The translations under genes were made by a program, and so were the position numbers. This document shows, piece by piece, positions 1 through 6,133 of a stretch of 6,176 bases of DNA (the first letter of the stretch is position 1; each line of letters starts with the position of its first letter). The notes below the pieces were generated by a model. The model saw only the letters and a list, made by a program, of their open reading frames with translations, was not told where the DNA came from and did no database searches. The DNA lies in NCBI GenBank assembly GCA_964478025.1, contig CAYZGK010000028.1, positions 1-6,176 of the forward strand. The letters run 5' to 3'. Source of the DNA: UBA3700 sp964478025. GTDB lineage: Bacteria; Bacillota; Clostridia; Christensenellales; UBA3700.

Positions 1-113
1 TTGGCAATAAATTTTACTAATTAGGCAAAAGTTTATCTTTCTAAAAATTGACAATAAATTATAAAAAATATAATATTTTTTGTGTTTAAAAATGCATTAT
101 ATAGGAGATATAT
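1..113 (+). promoter_or_regulatory. Promoter and ribosome binding site of the lipoprotein gene
   Basis: A perfect -35 hexamer TTGACA lies at 48-53. Two overlapping -10 candidates follow: TATAAT at 69-74, a perfect match but with a short 15-base spacer, and TAATAT at 71-76, a poorer match with the preferred 17-base spacer. This looks like a housekeeping sigma-A type promoter. AGGAGA at 103-108 lies 5 bases before the ATG at 114 and fixes that start. The very AT-rich stretch 54-80 could act as an upstream melting region. Positions 1-16 resemble 48-63 (14 of 16 bases), but no good -10 follows the first copy. No operator or riboswitch is evident. Confidence 0.7.
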
Positions 114-2405
114 ATGAAAAAATTTTTATGTGCTTTAATTACAGTTGTTTTAATTATGACAAGCTCAGCCATTTTTACATCTTGTAAAAAAGATGCTGAT
201 GTTGAAAATCCAACTACTACAACAACTACTACTGCTCCAAAAGATCCAGACGAAAGTTCAAATGGTGGCGATGAGGAAAAGGCTAAATTAAATACAGAAC
301 TTAATGAAAAACTTACTTCATTTAAAACATTTATTAACTCAGAGGAGACTAACTACTCTATTAATGTTGTTAACAATATTAAAGAAAGCTCAAACGAAAC
401 ATCACAAGTTTCAACTAACTTTCTTGTAAATGAAGAAAAGATTTATTCTAAAATATCAAATACATCAAGCTCTTCAAATACAAACAAAACAAGCTATGTT
501 TCTTGGGATGAAAATGAAAGTGCGTGGGTAGATGTTTATCTTACAAAAGAAAATTCTACAGAATCTGATCTTCAATTTTCTATAGATCTTTTAAGTACAA
601 AAAAGCTTACCCAAATAAAGAATTTCATACCACAAAAAATTGATTCTTTAATTTCAAGTAGTGATTCAAATATTTCTTTTGATAGCATAATTAGTTCTAT
701 AGAAGTTAAGGATGGAAAATACACAACAAACTTACCAAATATTGAAAACTTTAAACTAGAAATAGGTGAAAATAATTCTACAACTCTTAGCTTTGATCTT
801 GATACAACATATAACTCAAACGAAGCAGTATTTTCATTTTCAATAGAAATTAAAAAAGACTCCACTTTAATTGAAATTCCAAATAATTTTATAACAAAAT
901 TAAATAATGTTAATCATATAGACTTTTTAAAGCAAAAATTTAATGACTTATTCACTACATCATCTCTTTGTGCAGATATTGAATACTACAAAAAATATGA
1001 TCAAAGTTCTGATTTTACATACACATATTTTGTAAAAATTGCAGACAAACAAGTATATGCAACAAAAGCTGAAGAAGATACCACCTCTAAAGATTATGTG
1101 TTTAGTTTAACAAAAGATAATAATGTTGCCACTTTTGCAATAAACGAAAATGTAAATGAAACAACAATTGATCAAATTTTCTATAATCAATCTGTAGATA
1201 TAAACGATATACTTGCTCTTATTACAGGTAGTGTTATAAGTAAAAGTTTTAGCCTTGATCCAGCAAATTTAGCTGTAAGTCAAGACAGTGAAAATAGCGA
1301 GAAATTAGTTTATAATTTCACTATTCCAGATAAACCTGCTGATGATGCAACTAGTGATTATAAGAAAGAATATTATGAAACTTATTGCAATCAACATATT
1401 GTTAAATCTTTATCTGTAGATTTTACTGACGCAAACTTCCCTGTAGTTAATTTTACTTACACATATATTGCTGCTAATGGATACACAAATGATGATGGCA
1501 ACTTTGTTTTAACTTTTTACAAACCACAATCTCAAAGCTCTTATGATGTTACTTTAACATTATCATTTTCTAATATTGGTAAAGTAAAAGTTATAACTTA
1601 TCCAGATAGTATAGATAAATACAGCACTTTAATTGCAGATAATAATGTAACTTATATGACATTTTCTTCTCAAAGTAGTGATTCTAAAGCTGCATGTGCT
1701 TTAATAAATAAAAAACCAGATTCAATTCCAACAATTCCTAGCACTATCATGGTTGGAGAAGACACTTATAATGTAGCATTGGTTTTAGTACAAGAAGTTA
1801 AAAATGATGAAGTACTTGAAATTATTACTGCAGAAAGCATTTATGGTTGTTCTGTATCAACTTCAGGCAGCCAATCTTCATCAGGAATAATTAAGATTTA
1901 CTCATTAAGCACAACGGCTTTTAATACTACAACTGATTTCTTTAACAATGGTTATTCAGCCGGAATACTTTACCTTTATAGCGAAACTGAACCAACAACA
2001 AGTGGCAATTATTGGCATTACGATACAGACGGCAAGACGCCTATCGTTTGGGACGCAATTAGCGGAGTAACCTTTGAGGAAGTTAATGGCACAATATACG
2101 TAATGACTGTAAAAGACACTACCACAAAAGCCGTTTACATACCACTAAAGGACGGAAACACGAATGTCGGCGGTACAGCCGGCGGTCTTTTCGCACAATC
2201 CACACAACTCAACAAAATATTTTTTGAAGGAACTTTAGAACAGTGGAATGCTTTAGACAAAAACACGCCTTATGGATTAAGAAACGAAACAAAGGTAATA
2301 TGTTCAGATGGAGAAATTACTCTTGATGCCGACTACAGTAGCGACCTTATCGATGGCGGGGATATCGGTGGTATCGGTAGCGATGAAGGTCTCACCCACG
2401 CTTAA
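114..2405 (+). CDS. Predicted surface lipoprotein with BspA/LRR_5-like C-terminal region, function unknown
   Basis: I do not recognise a named family for the whole 763-residue protein. The N-terminus is a lipoprotein signal: KK at 2-3, a hydrophobic stretch 4-21, and a lipobox-like F-T-S-C ending at Cys24, so it is probably anchored outside the membrane. A phenylalanine at -3 is less usual than leucine. A Thr run (34-40) and an acidic Ser/Gly segment to about residue 56 form a linker. Residues ~60-255 and ~270-480 are both beta-rich with similar local order and may be diverged copies of one LolA/LppX-like fold; this is inference. From ~485 the protein resembles degenerate BspA/LRR_5 repeats: IPSTI at 541-545, YSETEP and GNYWHY at 622-636, and FFEGTLEQWNAL at 703-714. 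The tail is Gly-rich, with no LPxTG motif. No catalytic site is seen. The DNA behind residues ~623-763 is clearly richer in GC than the rest. A substrate-binding or adhesion role is possible but unproven. Confidence 0.88.
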   Translation: MKKFLCALITVVLIMTSSAIFTSCKKDADVENPTTTTTTTAPKDPDESSNGGDEEKAKLNTELNEKLTSFKTFINSEETNYSINVVNNIKESSNETSQVSTNFLVNEEKIYSKISNTSSSSNTNKTSYVSWDENESAWVDVYLTKENSTESDLQFSIDLLSTKKLTQIKNFIPQKIDSLISSSDSNISFDSIISSIEVKDGKYTTNLPNIENFKLEIGENNSTTLSFDLDTTYNSNEAVFSFSIEIKKDSTLIEIPNNFITKLNNVNHIDFLKQKFNDLFTTSSLCADIEYYKKYDQSSDFTYTYFVKIADKQVYATKAEEDTTSKDYVFSLTKDNNVATFAINENVNETTIDQIFYNQSVDINDILALITGSVISKSFSLDPANLAVSQDSENSEKLVYNFTIPDKPADDATSDYKKEYYETYCNQHIVKSLSVDFTDANFPVVNFTYTYIAANGYTNDDGNFVLTFYKPQSQSSYDVTLTLSFSNIGKVKVITYPDSIDKYSTLIADNNVTYMTFSSQSSDSKAACALINKKPDSIPTIPSTIMVGEDTYNVALVLVQEVKNDEVLEIITAESIYGCSVSTSGSQSSSGIIKIYSLSTTAFNTTTDFFNNGYSAGILYLYSETEPTTSGNYWHYDTDGKTPIVWDAISGVTFEEVNGTIYVMTVKDTTTKAVYIPLKDGNTNVGGTAGGLFAQSTQLNKIFFEGTLEQWNALDKNTPYGLRNETKVICSDGEITLDADYSSDLIDGGDIGGIGSDEGLTHA

Positions 2406-2436
2406 CGTTTAATTATAAATATCTATATTAAATTGC
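2406..2436. other. Short AT-rich gap after the lipoprotein gene, no terminator seen
   Basis: Between the stop codon at 2403-2405 and the next promoter I find no hairpin followed by a T run. The only nearby inverted repeat (TTACAC near 2438 with GTGGTAA near 2456) has a bulge, lacks a T run and overlaps the asd promoter. Lipoprotein transcripts may therefore run into the riboswitch leader and stop at its terminator, or end by another mechanism. Confidence 0.45.
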
Positions 2437-2465
2437 TTTACACTAAAAAACCCTTGTGGTAATAT
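2437..2465 (+). promoter_or_regulatory. Promoter of the asd-dapA-dapB operon
   Basis: TTTACA at 2437-2442 (5 of 6 to TTGACA) is followed, after exactly 17 bases, by TAATAT at 2460-2465 (4 of 6 to TATAAT). A TG at 2457-2458, one base before the -10, adds an extended -10 element. Initiation would fall near 2471-2473, which is where the first strand of riboswitch helix P1 begins, so promoter and riboswitch predict the same transcript start. The assignment is sequence inference. Confidence 0.72.
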
Positions 2466-2470
2466 CTTAA

Positions 2471-2639
2471 TAGTTTATAGAGGCGCAGTGCCTAAGAGTA
2501 AATAGAATCATGCTACAAGAAGCACTATTGAAAGGAGTCATTGCCGAAGCAAAATTAAATCTTGTTTTTTAATTTGAGCTGGTTATAAGAATAATATTTT
2601 TATAACTGTCATCCCCAGAAGGATGGAGTGCTGTAACTA
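2471..2639 (+). promoter_or_regulatory. Lysine riboswitch (L-box) aptamer
   Basis: This RNA element binds L-lysine and controls the downstream lysine genes. The conserved core is readable: AGAGGCGC (2479-2486), AAGAGTA (2494-2500), GCCGAAGC (2543-2550), GAGCTGG (2576-2582), CTGTC (2606-2610) and GGAGTGCTG (2625-2633). These align by eye with the Bacillus subtilis lysC leader. All five helices can be drawn. P1 pairs 2471-2480 with 2631-2639 (nine pairs, one bulged U at 2474). P2 is the kinked arm from about 2483 to 2545. P3 pairs the A-rich strand from 2549 with the strand ending at 2579. P4 pairs GUUAUAA (2582-2588) with UUAUAAC (2600-2606). P5 pairs CAUCC (2610-2614) with GGAUG (2621-2625). 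Position directly upstream of asd-dapA-dapB fits the class. Lysine binding should stabilise P1. Confidence 0.95.
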
Positions 2640-2657
2640 CTTGAAATTGTGGTGTAT
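2633..2657 (+). promoter_or_regulatory. Predicted antiterminator hairpin of the lysine riboswitch
   Basis: The 3' strand of P1 (2633-2640) can pair with the left arm of the terminator (2649-2657): C2640-G2649, A2639-U2650, U2638-G2651, C2637-G2652, A2636-U2653, a bulged G2654, then A2635-U2655, U2634-A2656 and G2633-U2657, closing an 8-base loop. It excludes both P1 and the terminator, so it would form when lysine is low and let the operon be transcribed. This is inferred from pairing alone, and several pairs are weak. Confidence 0.6.
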
Positions 2658-2685
2658 CTATAAATTGAGGTGCACTATTTTTTTT
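2649..2685 (+). terminator. Riboswitch-controlled intrinsic terminator
   Basis: GUGGUGUAUCU (2649-2659) pairs with AGGUGCACUAU (2668-2678), giving 11 continuous pairs (four of them G-U) around the 8-base loop 2660-2667. The run of eight T at 2678-2685 follows at once. This is a rho-independent terminator in the leader, 34 bases before the asd ATG. The expected logic is that lysine-bound aptamer locks P1, frees the left arm and ends transcription here. Confidence 0.85.
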
Positions 2686-2719
2686 GATAAATAAACATTT
2701 AGTCATAAGGAGACAAAAA

Positions 2720-3745
2720 ATGAAAAAATACAACATTGCCGTAGTAGGCGCAACAGGTATGGTAGGAACAAAGTTCCTTGAAGTATTAACAGAAAAGCAA
2801 CTTCCAGTTGATAATTACTATTTATTTGCTTCAGCAAAATCAGCTGGTAAAGTTATTGATTTTATGGGTAAAGGTCATACAGTAATTGAACTTACCGATG
2901 ATAATATTAAAGCTTTAAAAGGAAAAGTAGATATAGCCCTATTCTCTGCTGGTGGAAAAACATCTGAAAGATATGCTCCAGTATTTGCAGAAATTGGTGC
3001 TGTTGTTATAGATAACTCAGCTCAATGGAGAATGCATGATGATGTACCTCTTGTAGTTCCAGAAGTAAATCCACAAGATATTGATTGGAACCATGGAATT
3101 ATCGCTAATCCAAACTGCTCTACAATTCAAGCTATGGTTTTATTAAAACCTTTATATGATGCATTTGGTATTAAGAGAATTGTATATTCAACATATCAAG
3201 CTGTATCAGGTGCTGGTGTTGCAGGATATAACGACTTACTTGAAGGATTAAAAGCATTTGTTAATGGTGAAAAGTATGAAACAAAGAAATTCCCATATCA
3301 AATCGCTAATAACTGTCTTCCTCATATTGATGTATTTATGGACAATGGATACACAAAAGAAGAAATGAAGATGATTTGGGAAACAAAGAAGATATTAGGT
3401 GACCAATCTATTAAAGTTACAGCTACTGCTGTAAGAGTTCCAGTATTAAACTCTCACTCTGAATCTATTAACGTAGAATTCAAAAAGCCTGTAACAAGAG
3501 AAGCTATTATAAAGGTACTTGAAAAGGCTCCTGGTTTAAAAATAGTTGATGATCCAGCTAATAACGTTTACCCAATGCCAATTAACTCAACAGGTTCTGA
3601 TATAACATTAGTTGGTCGTATAAGACTTGATGACACAGTAGAGTCTGGTGCTAACTTCTGGGTATGCGCTGATAATATTAGAAAAGGTGCAGCTTCAAAT
3701 GCTGTTCAAATTGCAGAATACATGATCAAAAACAACAAGATTTAA
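2720..3745 (+). CDS. asd: Aspartate-semialdehyde dehydrogenase
   Basis: This cytosolic enzyme (EC 1.2.1.11) reduces aspartyl phosphate to aspartate semialdehyde with NADPH, at the branch point to lysine/diaminopimelate and to threonine/methionine. The 341-residue length is normal for the bacterial family. The nucleotide-binding loop GATGMVG is at 10-16. The catalytic cysteine is Cys133 in NPNCS, with Gln160 in STYQAVSGAG, the substrate-binding Arg239 in RVPV, and the catalytic histidine His246 in SHSES. No key residue is missing. The ATG at 2720 is chosen because AAGGAGA (2707-2713) lies 6 bases ahead and the protein then begins KKYNIAVVGATG, as in the family. An in-frame TTG at 2684 would add 12 residues but starts inside the T run of the leader terminator and has no ribosome binding site. 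It is first in an operon with dapA, 17 bases apart, and should be repressed by lysine through the riboswitch. Confidence 0.97.
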   Translation: MKKYNIAVVGATGMVGTKFLEVLTEKQLPVDNYYLFASAKSAGKVIDFMGKGHTVIELTDDNIKALKGKVDIALFSAGGKTSERYAPVFAEIGAVVIDNSAQWRMHDDVPLVVPEVNPQDIDWNHGIIANPNCSTIQAMVLLKPLYDAFGIKRIVYSTYQAVSGAGVAGYNDLLEGLKAFVNGEKYETKKFPYQIANNCLPHIDVFMDNGYTKEEMKMIWETKKILGDQSIKVTATAVRVPVLNSHSESINVEFKKPVTREAIIKVLEKAPGLKIVDDPANNVYPMPINSTGSDITLVGRIRLDDTVESGANFWVCADNIRKGAASNAVQIAEYMIKNNKI

Positions 3746-3762
3746 TCTAGAGAGGTATTTAT

Positions 3763-4638
3763 ATGTTTAAAGGTACAGCAACAGCTTTAATTACCCCATT
3801 CACCGAAGATGGTATTGATTGGGAAGGATTAGAAAAATTAGTTGATTTTCAATTAGAAAATGGTATTAATGCCCTATTATTCTTAGGAACTACTGGTGAA
3901 CCACCAACAATGACTACAGAAGAAAAGGACGAATTAATGAAATGGGCTGTAAAGAAAGTAAAACATCGTGTTCCAGTTATATTTGGAACAGGTTCAAATT
4001 GCACAAAAACTGCAATTGAAAACACCATTCACGCTGCACAACTTGGCGCAGATGCTGCCCTTGTTGTTACACCTTTCTACAATAAATGTACTCAAGGCGG
4101 ATTATATGAGCACTATAAAGCTATTTGTGAAAAATCCCCTATTCCAGTTATTGCATACAATGTTCCTGGAAGAACAGGAGTAAACATTTTACCTGAAACA
4201 TTAAAAAGATTAACTACCATTGATAATTTAATGGGAATAAAAGATGCTTGTGGTAAAGTTGAACAAATAGTAAAAATGTGCGAAGCAGTAAAAGGCACTC
4301 ACGTAAATTATTATTCAGGTGATGACGAATTAGTTTTAGAAGCAATGCAAAATGGCGGCGTAGGTTTAATTTCAGTAGCATCAAACATTGTTCCTAAAGA
4401 AACAAAGAGTATAGTTGATGCATGTTTGAATAATGATTATGCAAAAGCTCAAGAAATATTTAATAAGTATAAGAATTTCTTTGCTGGATTATTCTATGAA
4501 GTAAACCCTATCCCTGCTAAATATGCAGCATCAAAGATAGGTATTTGTAAAAATATATTAAGATTACCACTAACCCCTATGACAAAGGAAAATTCTGATA
4601 AACTTGATAAATTAATGAAAGAATTAAACATTATATAG
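3763..4638 (+). CDS. dapA: 4-hydroxy-tetrahydrodipicolinate synthase
   Basis: DapA (EC 4.3.3.7) condenses pyruvate with aspartate semialdehyde to 4-hydroxy-tetrahydrodipicolinate, the first step committed to diaminopimelate and lysine. It is a cytosolic (beta/alpha)8 barrel, usually a tetramer, of typical length here (291 residues). The Schiff-base lysine is Lys160 in GIKDACG. Thr43 and Thr44 in GTTGE, Tyr106 in TPFYNK and Tyr132 with Arg137 in YNVPGRTG match the catalytic set known from Escherichia coli (Thr44, Thr45, Tyr107, Tyr133, Arg138, Lys161). NPIPAK at 248-253 is also a family signature. The full set favours true DapA over related aldolases such as N-acetylneuraminate lyase, and the neighbours agree. 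After GTTGE the residues are Pro-Pro-Thr rather than the E. coli Ser-Ala-Thr, a mild variation. AGAGG at 3751-3755, 7 bases upstream, supports the ATG. Confidence 0.97.
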   Translation: MFKGTATALITPFTEDGIDWEGLEKLVDFQLENGINALLFLGTTGEPPTMTTEEKDELMKWAVKKVKHRVPVIFGTGSNCTKTAIENTIHAAQLGADAALVVTPFYNKCTQGGLYEHYKAICEKSPIPVIAYNVPGRTGVNILPETLKRLTTIDNLMGIKDACGKVEQIVKMCEAVKGTHVNYYSGDDELVLEAMQNGGVGLISVASNIVPKETKSIVDACLNNDYAKAQEIFNKYKNFFAGLFYEVNPIPAKYAASKIGICKNILRLPLTPMTKENSDKLDKLMKELNII

Positions 4639-4642
4639 GTGA
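4637..4642 (+). promoter_or_regulatory. dapB ribosome binding site overlapping the dapA stop codon
   Basis: AGGTGA shares two bases (4637-4638) with the TAG stop of dapA and lies 4 bases before the dapB ATG. Ribosomes finishing dapA would release at the dapB initiation site, which favours coupled synthesis of the two consecutive enzymes. The coupling is inferred from spacing. Confidence 0.7.
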
Positions 4643-4646
4643 TTAA

Positions 4647-5414
4647 ATGAATATATTAGTTAACGGAATCGGCGGTAAAATGGGAAAATTTCTAGTAGAC
4701 TTATTGTCTTTAGATGAAGAAGCAACATTAGTTGCAGGTGTAGATAAGTTTGCTGATCCTAAAAATTTTTCTGTTCCAGTTTTTTCTTCATTTAAAGATG
4801 TTAAAGATATTAAAGTTGATGCTTTAATAGACTTTTCTAGACCTGATGCATTACAAGATATTTTAGATTATTCATTAAAAAATAATGTTGCTGCTGTAAT
4901 TTGCACAACAGGACTTTCAGACGAACAAATAAATAGCATCAAGGAAGCATCTAAAAAAGTTCCTATGTTTAGATCTAGCAATATGAGCGTTGGTATAAAC
5001 GTAGTAATTGAACTTTGTAAAAAGGCTTCTAAAATTCTAAATGAAGATGTAGAAATAGAAATTATTGAACAACATCACAATCAAAAAGTTGATGCTCCAT
5101 CAGGAACTGCAATTGCTATTGCTGATGCAATAAATGAAGAATACAATAATGAGAAAAACTTTGTATACGGAAGATCTAGTAAAAATCAAAAACGTGATAG
5201 GAATGAAATAGGTATTCATGCTATACGTGGTGGTACTATTGTTGGAAAGCATGATGTAATGTTTATTGGACATGATGAAATAGTTACAATAGGCCATGAG
5301 GCTCAATCTAGGGCCGTATTTGCAAAGGGAGCAATAAAGGCAGCCAAATTCTTGTGCTCTGTAAAAAAGCCTGGTTTATACAACATGAGCGACCTTGTAA
5401 ATCAAATTGTATAA
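4647..5414 (+). CDS. dapB: 4-hydroxy-tetrahydrodipicolinate reductase
   Basis: DapB (EC 1.17.1.8) reduces the DapA product to tetrahydrodipicolinate with NADH or NADPH in the cytosol. At 255 residues it is close to, slightly shorter than, E. coli DapB (273). The Rossmann loop is GIGGKMG at 7-13. Asp33-Lys34 sit where E. coli has the Glu-Arg pair that contacts the cofactor ribose, so use of both cofactors is possible (inference). CTTG is at 86-89. The signature EQHHNQKVDAPSGTA at 141-155 carries the proposed catalytic His143 and Lys147. IHAIRGG (190-196) and SRAVFAKGA (221-229) are also typical of the C-terminal domain. The start ATG is set by AGGTGA at 4637-4642, which overlaps the dapA stop codon (4636-4638). 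The 8-base gap suggests translational coupling. It is last in the operon, ahead of a strong terminator. Confidence 0.97.
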   Translation: MNILVNGIGGKMGKFLVDLLSLDEEATLVAGVDKFADPKNFSVPVFSSFKDVKDIKVDALIDFSRPDALQDILDYSLKNNVAAVICTTGLSDEQINSIKEASKKVPMFRSSNMSVGINVVIELCKKASKILNEDVEIEIIEQHHNQKVDAPSGTAIAIADAINEEYNNEKNFVYGRSSKNQKRDRNEIGIHAIRGGTIVGKHDVMFIGHDEIVTIGHEAQSRAVFAKGAIKAAKFLCSVKKPGLYNMSDLVNQIV

Positions 5415-5428
5415 GTTAAATTAAATTT

Positions 5429-5472
5429 AAAAAATTTGTCCAACACTTTGAGAACCTTTCAAAATGTTGGAC
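5429..5472 (-). terminator. Same hairpin as a possible terminator for the vWA gene
   Basis: Read on the - strand, the same stem is followed by AAA and then six T (complement of 5429-5434). It begins 13 bases after the vWA stop codon at 5486-5488. The T run is offset by three bases from the stem, so termination in this direction should be weaker. No other hairpin for the - strand gene is visible. Confidence 0.6.
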
Positions 5473-5480
5473 TTTTTTTT
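5438..5480 (+). terminator. Intrinsic terminator of the asd-dapA-dapB operon
   Basis: GTCCAACA (5438-5445) pairs perfectly with TGTTGGAC (5465-5472). After one C-A mismatch the stem continues with TTTGA (5447-5451) against TCAAA (5459-5463), leaving a 7-base loop. Eight T follow at 5473-5480. The hairpin begins 23 bases after the dapB stop. This is the strongest terminator in the window. Confidence 0.93.
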
Positions 5481-5485
5481 ATTTA

Positions 5486-6133
5486 TTATTTTTCTCTATT
5501 ATTAAAATCTGATTCTATTTCTTTTTTCCATTCTCTTGTTATTTTTTTATTTTTTCTTACATTAGTTACTGTCATACAAAGAGCTTCTCTATTTACTTTA
5601 AGACCTTTTGCATCGTTAATATAATTCACTGAATAATCTTTATCTATTCCTAATTTCTCTGCTTCTTCTGCACTATCTATATTTGCGCCTAAAAATAAAA
5701 ATTCAAACTTTTCTTTTTCCTTTACAAGATCAATTAATTTTTTAATTACACTATATGTGTACTCTCTTGAAGAATTTTCATACCCATCCGTTGTAATTAC
5801 GAATAAAGTTCTACTTGGTCTATCTTCTTCTTTTAAATTTGCTTGAACATTTCTAATACGATTTATGCTCATTCCAACAGCATCAAGCAAAGCTGTACAT
5901 CCAGATGGAGTATATTCCTTATCAGTTAATGGTTTAACCTCTTTTAAATTTACTCTATCATTAACGATATTAATTTTACTGTCAAATAATACTAAAGATA
6001 CAACAGCTTCTCCTGATTCTAATTTTTGCTTTTCAATTAAAGAATTAAAACCACCTATGGTATCTTTTTCTAATCCTGACATGGAACCACTTTTGTCTAA
6101 AATAAAAACTAATTCAACTAAATTTTCTTTCAT
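5486..6133 (-). CDS. Stand-alone von Willebrand factor A (vWA) domain protein
   Basis: This 215-residue protein is essentially one vWA domain with a complete MIDAS metal-binding site: DKSGS at 13-17 (Asp13, Ser15, Ser17), Thr80 in GCTALLD and Asp116 in TTDG. Such domains bind a divalent ion and usually mediate protein-protein contacts. Other recognisable segments are TIGGFNSLIEKQK (25-37), EYTPSGCTALLDAVG (73-87), FVITTDGYENSSREYTY (111-127) and FLGANIDS (147-154), which I recall as a conserved combination in small Bacillota vWA proteins. There is no signal peptide or membrane segment, so it is probably cytosolic. The C-terminus (from ~193) is a charged tail rich in Lys, Glu and Arg. AGGAG (complement of 6141-6145) lies 7 bases before the ATG and sets the start. 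It converges on dapB and shares no evident pathway with it. No MoxR-type ATPase or other usual vWA partner is in view. The partner and role are unknown. Confidence 0.93.
   Translation of the reverse strand: MKENLVELVFILDKSGSMSGLEKDTIGGFNSLIEKQKLESGEAVVSLVLFDSKINIVNDRVNLKEVKPLTDKEYTPSGCTALLDAVGMSINRIRNVQANLKEEDRPSRTLFVITTDGYENSSREYTYSVIKKLIDLVKEKEKFEFLFLGANIDSAEEAEKLGIDKDYSVNYINDAKGLKVNREALCMTVTNVRKNKKITREWKKEIESDFNNREK

Noticed and set aside
205..235. Thr codon run (ACT/ACA) as a microsatellite or CRISPR-like repeat
   Set aside because: It encodes seven consecutive Thr in a lipoprotein linker, with mixed synonymous codons. There are no spaced repeats and no cas genes in the window.
572..865. 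A 97-codon open frame on the - strand inside the lipoprotein gene
   Set aside because: It lies wholly within the larger frame, has no ribosome binding site I can see, and its translation resembles no family. It is an expected by-product of AT-rich coding DNA.
2438..2462. Inverted repeat TTACAC / GTGGTAA as a terminator for the lipoprotein gene
   Set aside because: The stem is short with a bulge, no T run follows, and it overlaps the better supported asd promoter.
3968..4298. Open frames of 71 (+, 3968-4183) and 61 (-, 4113-4298) codons inside dapA
   Set aside because: dapA is unambiguous across this stretch with all catalytic motifs, and the alternative frames show no recognisable protein features.
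5100..5306. A 68-codon open frame on the - strand inside dapB
   Set aside because: It is antisense to the most conserved part of dapB and has no supporting start signal.
5436..5624. A 62-codon + strand frame rich in Phe and Leu that looks like a membrane peptide
   Set aside because: It begins inside the terminator hairpin and is antisense to the 3' end of the vWA gene. The hydrophobic look comes from T-rich complement of Lys/Glu codons, and there is no ribosome binding site.
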